A stretch of DNA of 64,000 nt, taken from the NCBI RefSeq assembly GCF_902459465.1, contig NW_022985717.1:1-64000 (forward strand). The letters run 5' to 3'. Source of the DNA: Asterias rubens. Its lineage: Eukaryota; Echinodermata; Asteroidea; Forcipulatida; Asteriidae. A program made the translations under genes and the position numbers. Shown in pieces: positions 1 through 11,600 of this stretch. The stretch's first letter is position 1, and the number at the start of each line of letters is the position of its first letter. The notes below the pieces were generated by a model. The model saw only the letters and a list, made by a program, of their open reading frames with translations, did not search any database and was not told where the DNA came from.

Positions 1-33
1 AACACTCTGTCTGTACATTTTTGTTTTGTATAG

Positions 34-344
34 ATAAACCAATAACAGAAATGAATCATCAGGAAAGGTCTACACTTAACAAAGTACTTCATGAGAAACA
101 ACAGCTTCTAGCAACATCTAACAGGTTTCACTATGTCAAGATGGCCCATCTTTTTGGAGTACCCAGTGAGGAAATCCGTTTGATGGAAAATGCAGAGCAT
201 GTACTGGATTATATCTCCGAGACACGAGAGGTTGAGATTACAGTCGCAGAGTTTCTGAACAAACTTGAAGATAGTGGTCAATGCTTTGATGTCGTACGTC
301 GACTGTGTAAACAAATTATAACTCGAGAAGGAGAGCAACACTAG
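34..344 (+). CDS. TNF-receptor-like gene A, last exon (death domain), partial gene
   Basis: This is the terminal coding exon of a gene whose 5' part lies left of the window. It begins after a tatag acceptor in phase 1 and ends at TAG 342-344, giving 103 codons plus the split one. The product is a death domain of the EDAR/p75NTR type: a FHYVKMAHLFGV helix segment, an EEIRLMENAEHVLDYI segment, and a TVAEFLNKL...CFDVVRRLCKQI end. It aligns without gaps to the two death domains of gene B (15829-16167 and 16621-16925), which have FHYGK.AELF and EIR.M..AEDV at the same places and the same phase-1 entry. Death domains bind adaptor death domains beneath the plasma membrane. Assignment to a TNF receptor rests on these paralogues, because no ectodomain of gene A is visible. 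Confidence 0.8.
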
Positions 345-2673
345 GTAGTAACTCTTAAAGCTTGTAAAAAAGCAATTCTGTGGAAAGTGTTAATATCAAT
401 GCCTGGGTTGAGCTAAGAAAAGTTGACTGAAGCCTGGTTCATACTTCCTGCGAATGTAAATGCGAAGCAAATTTTGACATCACATGGCTGTTTTTGCAGC
501 GAATGTTTTGTAGGAGTTGAGCACAAGTAAACTGATGCATATTATTTGTTGTGAAGTTGTGACATCAAAATGCGTATCGCATTCGCGGCAGTAGATGGAC
601 CACCTTTAGGGGAATGGTCTTTAGTGGATTAAAAGAGTAGTGACTCTCTTTTGAGCAGCCAATTAAGACCTTGAAAGGTTGTAGCCATGCGATGAAGGTC
701 TCCGCATTAGACTTGGTCCTCTATAGCCTTGTCCAAGATATTTTGATGTTACAAAGGGGAAAGTGTATGCGCTATGCGTGTCATTTTCCCTTGTTAATAC
801 ATCAAAGATGGCAGTCGATGATGCGTATTGCAATCCATCTATTGCAGTGTGCTGGGCCATGCCACACTTCAGTTTAAGACTATGTTACCTCTCTGATTTT
901 CCGATAAATTCTCTTTTACCTAGTCATTGTTTTGAGTTAAATATGTTGGTAATTAAAACCAAGGATCCATGCTGGGCGGTTGTTCCACTTCTCCGGTGTT
1001 GTACTCACACTTCAGTAACTCTTCTTGGGTACTACTTGGTTTAAAGTAGGAAGTATTAAGTTTAACTTGGCTTTTGTTCATCTTAAATCTTATATTCATT
1101 TTAGAATAACTTTTAGTTGTAGTAAACATTTCTGATGGTGGTTCATGTCATTCATTTTTGCCATAGTAGTGTGCTACAGTTCCCAAAAGGTGAAAGGGCG
1201 CTAAATGATTTAATGGGTACAAATTAATTTTCATTGTCTGCTTGTAGTGTTTTGTTATCCCTTGAATTTTACCTGTTTCTAAAAAAAAAATACTTAGTGT
1301 ATTCCTTGTCCATGGATCATGGGACATGACACATATAATGTGATACATTATTGGTTTTTGGTTAAGAAAATCATTCAAATCCATGAAAAGTTTTTCCATA
1401 AACAAACCAAAAAGCAAACCTTGCAATTTTAACTGTTGAGAAGGTAGTCATGATTTTCCCCCATAAGTCTAAATAGTAATTTTAAGTTTTGTTGCAGGAT
1501 GTTTTGACTGCTCATGTGAACTTATTCCAGTCTGGCAAATTGATACATTACTATCACTTTGGATATAATACTTAAAGGTTTTCATATGGAAATATTTTCT
1601 CAGGACAAACTTATTGTTATCAGGCCGGCAACCGGCCAGGGGCCAATTTCGTAGAGCTGCTTAAGCAAAATATTTGCTTAAGCACGAAAATAGCTCCCTT
1701 ATTTTCACATGTTACTGGCAAAAATTTCACGCCATATACATTGCTTGTGACTGATATTTAGCTGTTGTTTATTTAGCATAACAATTGAGTGGAGTCGTGA
1801 CCGCTAATCTGATTTTACTAAGCAAGGATTTGTTTGCTTAAGCAAGCTTTTGTGCTTAAGCAGCTCTATGAAATTGGGCCCAGATGTCCAAAATAGAGTC
1901 CTCTAAAATAGTACAGAAGAAAAAGTGCACCCCAAAAAGTATATATAAAAAGAAATTGGTGCAAACACACATGAATAAATGCAAGAATTGACCAAATGGC
2001 TTGAATTGGGCCTTCTTTCTCAAAAAAAACTCTAACTCCCCAGCACATTGCCCTCCAAACAAAAAAGAAGTTATAATACCTAAAACTAACAATAAATTGT
2101 TTGGTATCAAGTTTGTAAAAATCATTTGTAAGTTGAAAATTTGTAGAAATCAATCCTATCGTTTCTACTTATAATTCATACTTTTAGGAATTGTATTTTG
2201 AACAAAGAACTGTTCATTTTACTCGACATGATTTTTTCTGGAAAAGTTAAAATAAGTTTTTTTTTAGATATTAGTATACAGTATGTAAATATATTTTCAC
2301 TTATCATGTTGTATATCAGATTTAAAAGTAAAGGGTAGTTTTTTAACGAGAGATAGCAAGAAATATTGAGTGGTTTATTTCCAGCCCTGGGGGCTGATTT
2401 CACAATGCAGGAAGATTCATCTGAAAAGAGTTTGCATACTTTTTGTACAACACAAAACACAATGTCCAAAGATTTACACCAAACTCATACAGTTTGAAAA
2501 TTATGATGGTAGAAAGCTTCCCTTAAATTATTACTTGCTGAGGTGCTGTAGTTTTGAAAAAAGATTAAAACGAGTCCCAAAAATAATATCCGTCTCAGGA
2601 GATAAATTAGCATGTAACATGTAATTTTGTGACATTGTTTAACTAATTTCTCAAAAACTTCATCACCTCAACC
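345..2673. other. Intergenic region between TNFR-like genes A and B
   Basis: No exon is supported here. Bases 430-603 have an element-like structure with imperfect inverted ends (ctggttcatacttcctgcga near 433 and cgcattcgcggcagtagatgg near 578). A 243-bp palindromic element lies at 1639-1881. The rest is AT-rich DNA with short chance ORFs on both strands. Confidence 0.6.
1639..1881. mobile_element. Palindromic MITE-like element, 'GGGCCCAATTTCATAGAGC' family, intact reference copy
   Basis: The ends are inverted copies: ggccaatttcgtagagctgc at the left and gcagctctatgaaattgggc at the right, each followed inward by TTAAGCA. No coding capacity is seen. A second copy at 39258-39886 is interrupted by another element. 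Diverged relatives lie at 7983-8226 and 56571-56757, and end fragments at 37309-37350 and 48343-48372. Bases 1661-1664 are the uninterrupted TTAA that corresponds to the insertion site in the 39-kb copy. Confidence 0.8.
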
Positions 2674-2725
2674 ATGCCTCAACGAGTAGCTTTTAAGGTC
2701 AGCTTTCTACTATCATTATCTTTGT
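2674..2725 (+). CDS. Candidate signal-peptide exon of TNFR-like gene B
   Basis: An ATG in good context (accATGc) opens MPQRVAFKVSFLLSLSL, a basic start followed by a hydrophobic stretch, and meets a consensus GTGAGT donor at 2726. It is 17 codons plus one base, the same size as the 17-codon signal exon of paralogue C. It leaves phase 1, which fits the coding exon only if that uses the second acceptor at 5547-5548 (tttag) rather than 5537-5538. The 2.8-kb intron and the acceptor choice are unproven, and another first exon may exist. Confidence 0.3.
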
Positions 2726-4183
2726 GTGAGTTTAAGTGAACATGTGGACATTGTGTTTTGTGTTACAAAAAGTACCAACATCTTTTAAGTTGACCAAGTG
2801 TTTTGTATTAGAACATCACACTTTTTCTTAGTAATTTAAGAGTTATTTGGAGTCAAGATCAATCTTGGCTCTTTGTAAAATCGAGCGCTGTTGAAGGACT
2901 TTCACTTTTAAACAGTGATAAGATTAGAAGAGTCTTCATATGTACATCACAGTGGAACACTCTTCATAGGCCAAGTAACAAACAAATACCAGTTGATCTT
3001 CAAGGGTTTGGGGTTTTTTTTTTCGAAAAGAAGGAGGATAAGGGCCTTTTTTTCTCTTTCTAAGGTGGCCGCCAAGTATTTTGATTCAAACTGGCCACCA
3101 ATTATTAAGTTTGAAGTCACCACTTACTTTATGTAGTTACAAGTTCTTAAAAGAGTGGAAAGTTGAATGAGAAATACACAGAACATTTGTCTTTTTGAAA
3201 GAAATTAAAAACAAAAGTAAAAACAAAGAAAAAACCTTAGAAAGGGATAAGGGCATGAAGGGAGGGAATGATCAACTAGAGTTTTTTTTATAAAACCATG
3301 TGACATTTATCAAAGTCAGGAATTTGTAAAAAAAATTATTAAGATTATTTCCTTTAAACCCTTGTGATATGTATGTGAAACATAATTTGGGGTTAAACAA
3401 ACAACCGATTTAAAACAATTAAAACACTTAGAATTGTCTCACAGCTGTTTGCGTTGAAGAGAAAAGGATTCATTATTTCGTGAAGTGTTATCATTTGCTC
3501 ATTTTGACATAGTTTGTCCCTAAGCACGTCGAGTAATTTTCGAACCAAATCATTTTAAAACGTCCAAAACGATGAAAGCAGCGCTCTTGAGAAAAATAAT
3601 TACATTCTTGTATGATGTAATGAAGGAATAGGGAATTTCCCACGAGTATTTGCGCAAGAATCCGCCGGCCGCCACTACACCCCACATTACACATCACACG
3701 TACGACGTCAGAAGCATACAACTTACAACACAAGGATTCAAAAGCGTGCTAAACCTCCCAAGAAACTTTATTTATTTACAAAGTAACTTTTTAATGGAAC
3801 TGAAGATACATAGTGGAAACTTCTGTGGAGAAATTTGAGCCCATATATTGACAGTCAACCCAATGTTTGAGTGGTAAAGCAGTGATGTAGACATTTACTG
3901 CATGCACTGCAAAGGCGGTGGTGGTGGTCGCCATTTTGTGATTTTGTATTGAATGTTGGTGGGGTACTCGCGCATGGATTGAGCATCTTTGGATAGATAT
4001 ACTGCTGGAGATACATGCTAAGCACAACTGAAGATGACGTCGTATCTGTATATTGGACTGCTTCACCTTGGGGTGACCCTTGTCATGCTTGTGGTATGAG
4101 GTTGTTTTCACTAGTTTCATTAGTCATGTTATTGTTTGTCAGGCATGATATTCTTATGGGTTATGTTAGTGTTAATGGCAGCA

Positions 4184-4268
4184 TGGCTCTCTTTAAACAT
4201 CGTTCTCATAACACTTGTAATGTAAACTAATGGCAAGTGTTATGAGACCGATGTAAAAAGAGAGCCAT
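4184..4268. repeat. Inverted repeat, about 32-bp arms
   Basis: The left arm ggctctctttaaacatcg...ctcataacactt pairs with the right arm aagtgttatgag...cgatgtaaaaagagagcc across an 18-base loop. The arms have a few mismatches. It is probably a decayed MITE. Confidence 0.7.
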
Positions 4269-4369
4269 TTTAACAGCTCAACAAGGTGGGCTAGATAATC
4301 TTCCTACTTGAGGCTGATTTCCTATTGTTTTTGCTCAGCAGAAAACAGTGAAAAGTGTAAAAAAGTACT

Positions 4370-4423
4370 AGTTGCGATAACGTAACCCTCCTGCCGACGG
4401 CGTAGGGTTACGTTATCGCAACT
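4370..4423. repeat. Perfect 20-bp inverted repeat with 14-base loop
   Basis: agttgcgataacgtaaccct (4370-4389) is exactly complementary to agggttacgttatcgcaact (4404-4423). The 14-base loop is GC-rich (cctgccgacggcgt). No mismatch is present in the stem. Confidence 0.85.
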
Positions 4424-4457
4424 AAAAAGTCCTACACCCACTAGACTAGACCCAGTA

Positions 4458-4592
4458 ACTGGGGCGCTGTACTCCTTTTTTCGAAATGTTGTCATTATCG
4501 GTCATACTGTACCTCTTTTTTTCGAAATTTTGTCATTATTGGTCGTACAATGACAACATTTTTAGAAAAAAACCTATTACAGCGCCCCAGTT
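4458..4592. repeat. Palindromic element, copy 1 (AACTGGGGCGCTGTA ends)
   Basis: The ends aactggggcgctgta and tacagcgccccagtt are inverted. Inside is a partly duplicated module ending in ttttttcgaaatgttgtcatta. Copy 2 at 4690-4797 has the same plan. Confidence 0.7.
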
Positions 4593-4689
4593 TATACACC
4601 CACAATGTTTGATCATTGATACACCTAGCCCTGGTAGGACGTCAGTCAGTGCCACTGCAACGGAGGAGTCCAACCTGGGCTATGCTACA

Positions 4690-4797
4690 CCCAGTAATGG
4701 AGAGCTGTACTCCTTTTTTCGAAATTTGTCATTACCGGTAGCACAATGACCAAATTTCGAAGAAGAAAAAAAGGAGTACAGCGCCCAAGTTACTGGG
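4690..4797. repeat. Palindromic element, copy 2
   Basis: cccagtaatggagagctgta at the left pairs with tacagcgcccaagttactgg at the right, with inner arms gtactccttttttcgaaatt and aatttcgaag...aaaaaggagtac. It is a short near-perfect fold-back related to 4458-4592. Confidence 0.7.
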
Positions 4798-5247
4798 TCT
4801 AGCTAGGTCATTGCCGCCCCAAGTTGTATTTATTTTAACAAAATGTTTTTTTGTTTTTTTTACACGGATGGAATATCATGCCTGACTATTACATGTTCAT
4901 ATCATCTGTTGTGTTCTCAAAAACGCAACCAACGTTTGAAATCAAACTTTGGTTTAATGGGGTTTAAAACAACCGTTTCGAAAACCAACTAGGTATACTT
5001 TGCCTTTAGGGAGTGCGTTTTGAGCAACCCTAAGGAGCGCGCCAGCAGTCAACTGGTCCAGTTATACGCCTGCAGGCATACTCTAACTCTACCATTCCAA
5101 AAAGAATGTTCATACCTTCTGACTTTTGAGACGTTCTCTTTAAAGGATGCCATGGTTCTGAATAGGACCCAATGCTCTACAATGTACAAGATGGAGGGAA
5201 TCAGAAATATCTTTAAATTGGTGGAATTATTTTGTTATCAAATCTTT

Positions 5248-5345
5248 TCATGCGTGTTTTTAAATAACACCATCGTAAGAACTGGACTTGGGTGTAACAA
5301 GTTTAAGTTAATTTTCAGATGAACAAAGCAAAATTTATTGGAGCG
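5248..5345 (-). mobile_element. tRNA-derived SINE, truncated copy
   Basis: The segment gcgtgtttttaaataacacc...caaagcaaaatttattggag is repeated at 5805-5903 with a few differences. In that second copy a tRNA-like segment follows, which is missing here. Confidence 0.55.
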
Positions 5346-5538
5346 AGATTGGAAGCTATATATATTTATAATTAATGTTTTTAAGAGTTTTATCCTTTTT
5401 GTATAAATTATTTGTATTTTTATGTGAATTGCCAAATAAATAATTTAATGATAATAATAATATAAAACAAATTGTGTTAGGATTTATGTCTTTCTCTCTT
5501 TCATAAAATTTCAATAACATAATTGTTTTTACCATCAG

Positions 5539-5655
5539 GTACATTTAGTTGATGGTTTACCAACATGTACTGACGATGATGGAAAGCCCCAATTTTTTGA
5601 CGGTACCCAGTGCAAAACATGTCCGTCATGCAGCAGTGGCTATGGTCTTTCAGAG
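5539..5655 (+). CDS. Gene B exon: first cysteine-rich domain
   Basis: The frame reads VHLVDGLPTCTDDDGKPQFF and then a CKTCPSCSSGYGLSE segment, with donor gag/gtaaga at phase 0. FFDG.QC..CP.C..GYG is the typical opening of a TNFR repeat. The length of 117 bases is a multiple of three; its paralogous exon in gene C (23286-23398) is 113. A second acceptor 10 bases downstream (after tttag) is possible. Confidence 0.85.
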
Positions 5656-8600
5656 GTAAGAAATCTGCATAAGAAGTCACACTCACAGGCAACTTGGCTT
5701 CATAAGGTTTTTAATTGTCAACAGTGACAGGACCTAATGCTTTTAGTTTGAATGCAAATTTTGTTTTGGTTTTCCTTTGCAAGGTAAAACGAATCAAATC
5801 ATTTCGTGCGTGTTTTTAAATGACACCATCGTAAGAACTGGACTTGGGTGTAACAGGATAAAGATAATTTTCAGATGAACAAAGCAAAATTTATTGGAGC
5901 GGGATTGGTACTGGCAACCTCCGAATTAATATGCCGGCACTCTACCAAATGAGCTATCTAGCCCATAGACCTTTAACGAATGTATAAATGGCTCCGTGAC
6001 CGGCCGTCGGTTTCACCAAACTCTTCCTAACTTAAGATTATTCTTAGGACTTAGAACGAGTCCTAACCCTGCACTGTAGCATGCAGACCTTAAGATTAAT
6101 CCTAAGTTAGGAAGAGTTACTCGTTCTTACTCGAGATAGGATAAACCTAGCGTTTCGTAAAATCGGCTGCAGGGGTATTAATGTTGGGGTGCTTTGAGGC
6201 GCCCTTCATGTGTAAAAAGCTTTATATAAAAACTGGTTATTACTATTATTATCAGGCCTGTATGCTTCGTTTTCAAAAGGGCAAGGGCACCAGGGCATTT
6301 TCTTGTTGTTGGTAAAGGGTACCCTACGAGGATATTGTACATTTCTACTGGAGCATTTCAAGGGCACCAAGGCAATGATCAGAGGTAACAAAGGCAATCG
6401 CCTTTGTTGCCTCCAGGCATGCCAGGAAGTATCAGACCTGTATTGCTATTATAATTTGTGTTTTTATTGACAGATATGTGGCAAAGGTCAGGGTTTGACT
6501 GCAGTCTGTAGGGTCTGTTCAGATGGCCGCTTCTCTGATGATGATTCTATGGAGATGTGTAGATCATGTCGCATCTGCTCCAACACAATGGAGGATGCTG
6601 TACCTTGTACAGCAACAACGGACCGCAAGTGTGGCCAGTGCAAGTGTGGGTAAGTCATCGGAGTGTGGGTTCGGCTGTCGATTTCACCAAACTCACTTAG
6701 AACATAGTCCTAGGCAGTGCTAAGAGATAGCACTAATCTTAAGTTAGGACAAGTAACGCCCGTTTCAGACAGGCGGGCGCTCAAGAGTCCCGCCGAACCA
6801 AATTATTGAATTAAGGTGCATGACAAGTTTGTCGTCTGAAACAGTTAGGAGCAACTACACGCGCTAGAAGTCGAAAGATCAACTGTTGCAGTTGTTCTGA
6901 ACGACTCTGGAGCGCCATTGTTTCAGATGCGATCTTGTCATGAGCCGAACCTAATGTAAATTTTATGTCAAGTATGCCTGTCTGAAACCAAAATGTATTT
7001 GGGTCGACCTAGAGTCGCTCCCAATCTATTTGGTACAGCGTGACTCTGGAGCGTCTGTCTGAACCAGGTGTTCCTCGTTCTAACTTAAGACTAGTCCTAT
7101 GTCTTAGCACTGCCTAGGACTAGTCCTAAGTTAGGAAGAGTTTGGTGAAATCGTCGCTGGTCGTGGTCTGGACACTTGTGTCCTTGAGCAAGATACTATA
7201 CTATTATTGCTTCTTTTCATCCAGTGATATAAATGGGCACCTGGGATGGGTAGAGTTTGAAATTTGGTATGAAAAAGCCTTTGGAGCACTATGATTGCCC
7301 AGGTTGTATACTCTCCAGGGAGCTGAGAAAGGTTATAGGAATTTTATTTGCCCAATTACCAGGGCACTATGTAAAGCGCATTGAGACAGTTATTGTGAAG
7401 TGCGCTTTATAAGAACTTGTTGTTTATTATTGATATTAATTTCCTCAAATCGTTCCCTGGGGTGATCGGTCTTGCCGCACCATTTTTCCCCAGCATGCCT
7501 TGCTCGCTCATATCCCCCGGAATTTGTTCAATAAAATGTGCCAGAATCTGGCACATTTTGATGATGCATGAGGAGTTCAACTCTCAAGTATCCATTGTAC
7601 ACAAAAGAACCAGACTGTTTCGCATTCCAGCCTCGGTTTGGTTGTATCGTTTTGAATTGAAGAATATCAAGATGGCCGCACTATAGAAAAATGTCTAAGT
7701 TAAGGCTTTGAGGGCTAGACAAACTGTTAAAACTTTAAATTATCACTTAATGGTAGTGTAGGTAAATAATGCAAAATCCTAACAACTGTCTCTGCATCAA
7801 ACGGTAAATATGTAATGTTGTCAGCATAGCCAAAAAGTTCACTTTAATAAAATCAAGAAAAAGTAGGCTTTCACAGAATTATTTTTCATAGGATTGACCT
7901 AGTCCATGTCAAGACATCCTTCTTATCTTATCCTCCTGTATGTTTCCTAATAGTAACATTTTACTTCATGAGCAGACCAATCGGGCCAAGTTTCATGGCT
8001 CTGCTTACCGTAAGCTCAGAATCAGCACTTACGGAAGCAGTGAATTCCGCGATGACGTCAAGCATATTTTTCAGGTTAGCAGTGAATTTCAGCTTGTGCG
8101 CTTTTGCACTCCATGTTGTTAGGCATTCTCCGCTTACACAGCTAGCGCTCAGCCTACCCTGCAAGCAGAGAATGGTGATTGTAAGCGCAGAACTTGGCGG
8201 TAAGCAGAGCCATGAAATTGGGCCCAGGTCATTTTACATTTTGCTCCCTCTTGGCGCCCTCTATAGTCTTTCATTGGGTTTCTATAAATGTACATCAAGT
8301 GGGCGACCGAGTGAGTGAGTGAGTGACATCAAGATTGTCAATGTCCGTGAATGTTTGTAATATCTGTTACATTGATGTTTATCAACAGCTATTTTCGTTA
8401 CAAAGAGCGAGATGATCATTGTGCAAAATGTGCCGAAGAGAACAGCAGAGATCTCTATGAAGAATGCTCGCTCCTATGTCCAAGTCCTACTCCATCTTTT
8501 CAAGAACCACCAGTCATTGATGTCACTACTGAAGAACCTATTACAACTTCGACGACATCTTTGGATCCACTGGTCATAGTTGGGATTGTTGTGCTGTTAA

Positions 8601-11600
8601 TCTTTCTATTAGTCATCGCAGTGGTTGCTCTGGTCTTGTGTTTACCCCAAAAAAGTGTGCGCCGGTGTTTTGATTTCTGTGGGCATCGATACAAGCCTGT
8701 TCCAAATAAGAAGAACGATTGTAATAGCTGCCCAAACGAGGAAGCCAAGCTGACACCTATATGCGATCCTGAAGTTACAATAGGTAAAGGGGCAACAACT
8801 TTTATGATATTAACACGATTAATGTTGGTGGATTCTTATATAGTGTGCATATCCGTCACTCAGTGACACTCCTGGCGTTTTAACACGCAGTATTTCCTGC
8901 AAGATATATGGGACTACATTTTTAATAATAATTCTTTAACACAACACCATGTAATGGTTTACAAGGTGTTGCAGCGCAATATGCTGCCAATCAATCCAGG
9001 ATCACCGGGGGGAACTCCTTCTCTTTACAATAAGAGCACTGGGTTCTTGAATGTGCGCTATACACAACACACAGGACCAGCGGCTTTCATCCCATCCCAT
9101 TTAGTGTCTTGCTGAAGGCCACAGGTGTCACAACTGGGACTCGAACCCACACTTTGCTGATCAGAAATACCAGAGTTTGAATCCGGTTCTCTTGATCGCT
9201 AGGCCATGACATGCCACATGATGGTGGTAATACTATTTGTACATGTATAAGAAAAACTGAGAAAGAAATGAAAACAACATAGTATGAATTGGTCATGCAA
9301 AACCTTAAAGGAACACGTTGCCTTGGATCGGACGAGTTGGTCTATTAAAAGCGTTTGAAACCGTTTGTTATGAAATGCATATGGTTAGAAAGATGTTTTA
9401 AAAGTAGAATATAATGATCCACACAAGTATCATTCAAAATTGCACGGTTTCCTTTTACGTCGCGAACTGACACTGTCGGCCATTTATGGGAGTCAAAAAC
9501 TTGACTCCCATAAACGCCGACCTTGTTAGTCGACGAGGTAAAAAGAAAACCACGCAATTTCGAGGCATATTTGTGTAGATCATTGTATTCTACTTTTACA
9601 ATATCTTTCTAACCACATACATTTTACAACAAACGGTTACAGAACGATTTTCAGAGACCAACTCGACCAATCCAAGGCAACGTGTTCCTTTAACTTTTCC
9701 ATCGAAAGTCGGTGAAAAGTCTTTCCCTATAGTCATTTTACGTCCGTATGAACCCATTTTTTTTTTGTATTCTCAATTTTTTTTCCCTTAATATTGTTTC
9801 AGAGATAAATCCACCAGAAGATGAAGTGAATGATTCTAATGGCACCTCAACGGAGGAAGAATCTGACAACACTGACACACCTCCAGGGGATAAACCTTGT
9901 GAAGTTACAATAACAGGTAATAAAAGGTCACTTGATACTTGTTACTTGATGGATTAATCCCTTTACAGCTGGTGACAGCTAAACTTGGAAAGTAAGGAAG
10001 CTTGAGCGTTGGTAATGGAAAACCCTTATTTTGCCATGTCAAGTCTTTGCAAAGTCATTTTTTTATTTATTTAAGTTGGGGTTGATCAAAGAAAAATTTA
10101 TTTGAGTGGGATATGAACCAACAACCTCCGGCACTCTACCAACCAACAAGCTATCTAGTCTTTTGTTGGTGATCTCCCTATTTTGTCAACATTTCTTTGT
10201 TCAGGGGTGTGAGTCGGAAGCCATGCAACTTTAACTGTGGAATTGTTCATTGCAACCTGGAAAGTATCAGCCAGGGTATCCTCTTAAGAGGATGTGACTT
10301 TTTATTTTAAATATAAAGTGATAAACCATAAGCAAAATTGACTGGGTAAGTTTGAACAATACAAAGTTTGCAGAGTGTGGTATTCGAACCAACAACCTCC
10401 GAAATAAAGAACACACCCGAAAAAAAGTTATTGACAAAATAGGGACATCGCCAACATAGGGCTAGATAGCTCAGTGGTCTATCACTTAAAGCCAGTTGAC
10501 ACTTTTGGTAAACAGTATTGCCCAAGGCCCACACTTCGTGTATCACAACTTATATATAAAATACCAAACCTGTCATAATTTAGGCTCAATCGGTCATCAG
10601 GAGTCGGGAGAAAATAACGGAGAAAACCCACCCTTGTTTCCGCACGTTTCGCTGTGTCATGACATGTGTTTACTATAAATCCGTAATTCTCGATGCCGAG
10701 AATTGATAATTGTTTTAATGTTTTCTCAAAAAGTAAAGCATTTCATGGAATAATATTTTAAGGAGAAGTCTTTTACCATTACCTTCTGTTATTTGTAAAT
10801 CTGCGAGTTTTTTTTTTCTGTTCCGAATGTGTATAATGGCTTTAACACTGTTTTGTGTAAGTCATCGGTATTTCAAGAGTTTTGTTCTTTGTTATGTTTC
10901 AACAAAAGATCAACTTGAATATGAGGTACATGAGGAACCTCCGCAGAATGGATCTGGCAGCACTAACACAACAGGTAAAATGGCCACACAAACTTTTCAA
11001 AAAGAGTTTGGACTAGTCCTAACAGTTGCAGGTGATGTTAACAAACTTAAAGGCAGCGGACACTAATGGTAATTACACAAAATAATTATTTTCAAAGAAC
11101 ATTTCTTGATTACGAGTAATGAGGAGGTTGGTAGTATAAAACATTGTGAGAAACAGCTCCCTCTGAAGTGACCCAGTTTTTCGAGAAAGAAGTAGTTCCC
11201 ACGAATTTGATTTTGAGACCTCAGTTTTAGAAAATGAGGTCGCGAAATCAAGTATCTGAAAGCACACAACTTCGTGTGACCATGGTGTGACAAGTGTGTT
11301 TTTTCTTTCATTAATATCTCACAACTTCAATGACCGCTTGCGCTCAAATTTTCACAGGTTTGTTATTTTATGCATACATTGAGATACACCAACTGTGAAG
11401 ACTAGTCTTTGACAATTACCAATAGTGTCCATGGTCTTTAAAACAAGTAACTCGTCCTAACTCAAGTTAAGAAAAGTCTTAACTCTTTGTGAAATCCATC
11501 CTGAGCTCTGTACGTTTGCATTTTTTTCATTATTTTGCATGTATGTAGAGCTAGCACTGGACATGAGTCACATTTTATCTCACGACCATGCACAGCCCCT

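Larger units (their letters stand above)
2726..5538. other. Putative intron or upstream region of gene B
   Basis: No coding exon is supported. It holds palindromes at 4184-4268, 4370-4423, 4458-4592 and 4690-4797 and a truncated SINE at 5248-5345. Bases 2726-4180 contain nothing I can name beyond AT-rich sequence with homopolymer runs. Confidence 0.5.

Noticed and set aside
3791-4120. 109-codon minus-strand ORF
   Set aside because: No domain, no splice signals, composition like random translation; it overlaps no repeat that would explain conservation.
4084-4140. Hydrophobic stretch MRLFSLVSLVMLLFV as a gene B signal peptide
   Set aside because: No acceptable donor in the right phase follows; the 2674-2725 candidate has a consensus donor.
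9130-9160. Possible tRNA gene (GGGACTCGAACCC and, at 13456 and 19860, GGATTCGAACC)
   Set aside because: Only T-arm-like and box-A-like pieces within dispersed repeats are present; no complete cloverleaf with anticodon arm could be drawn.
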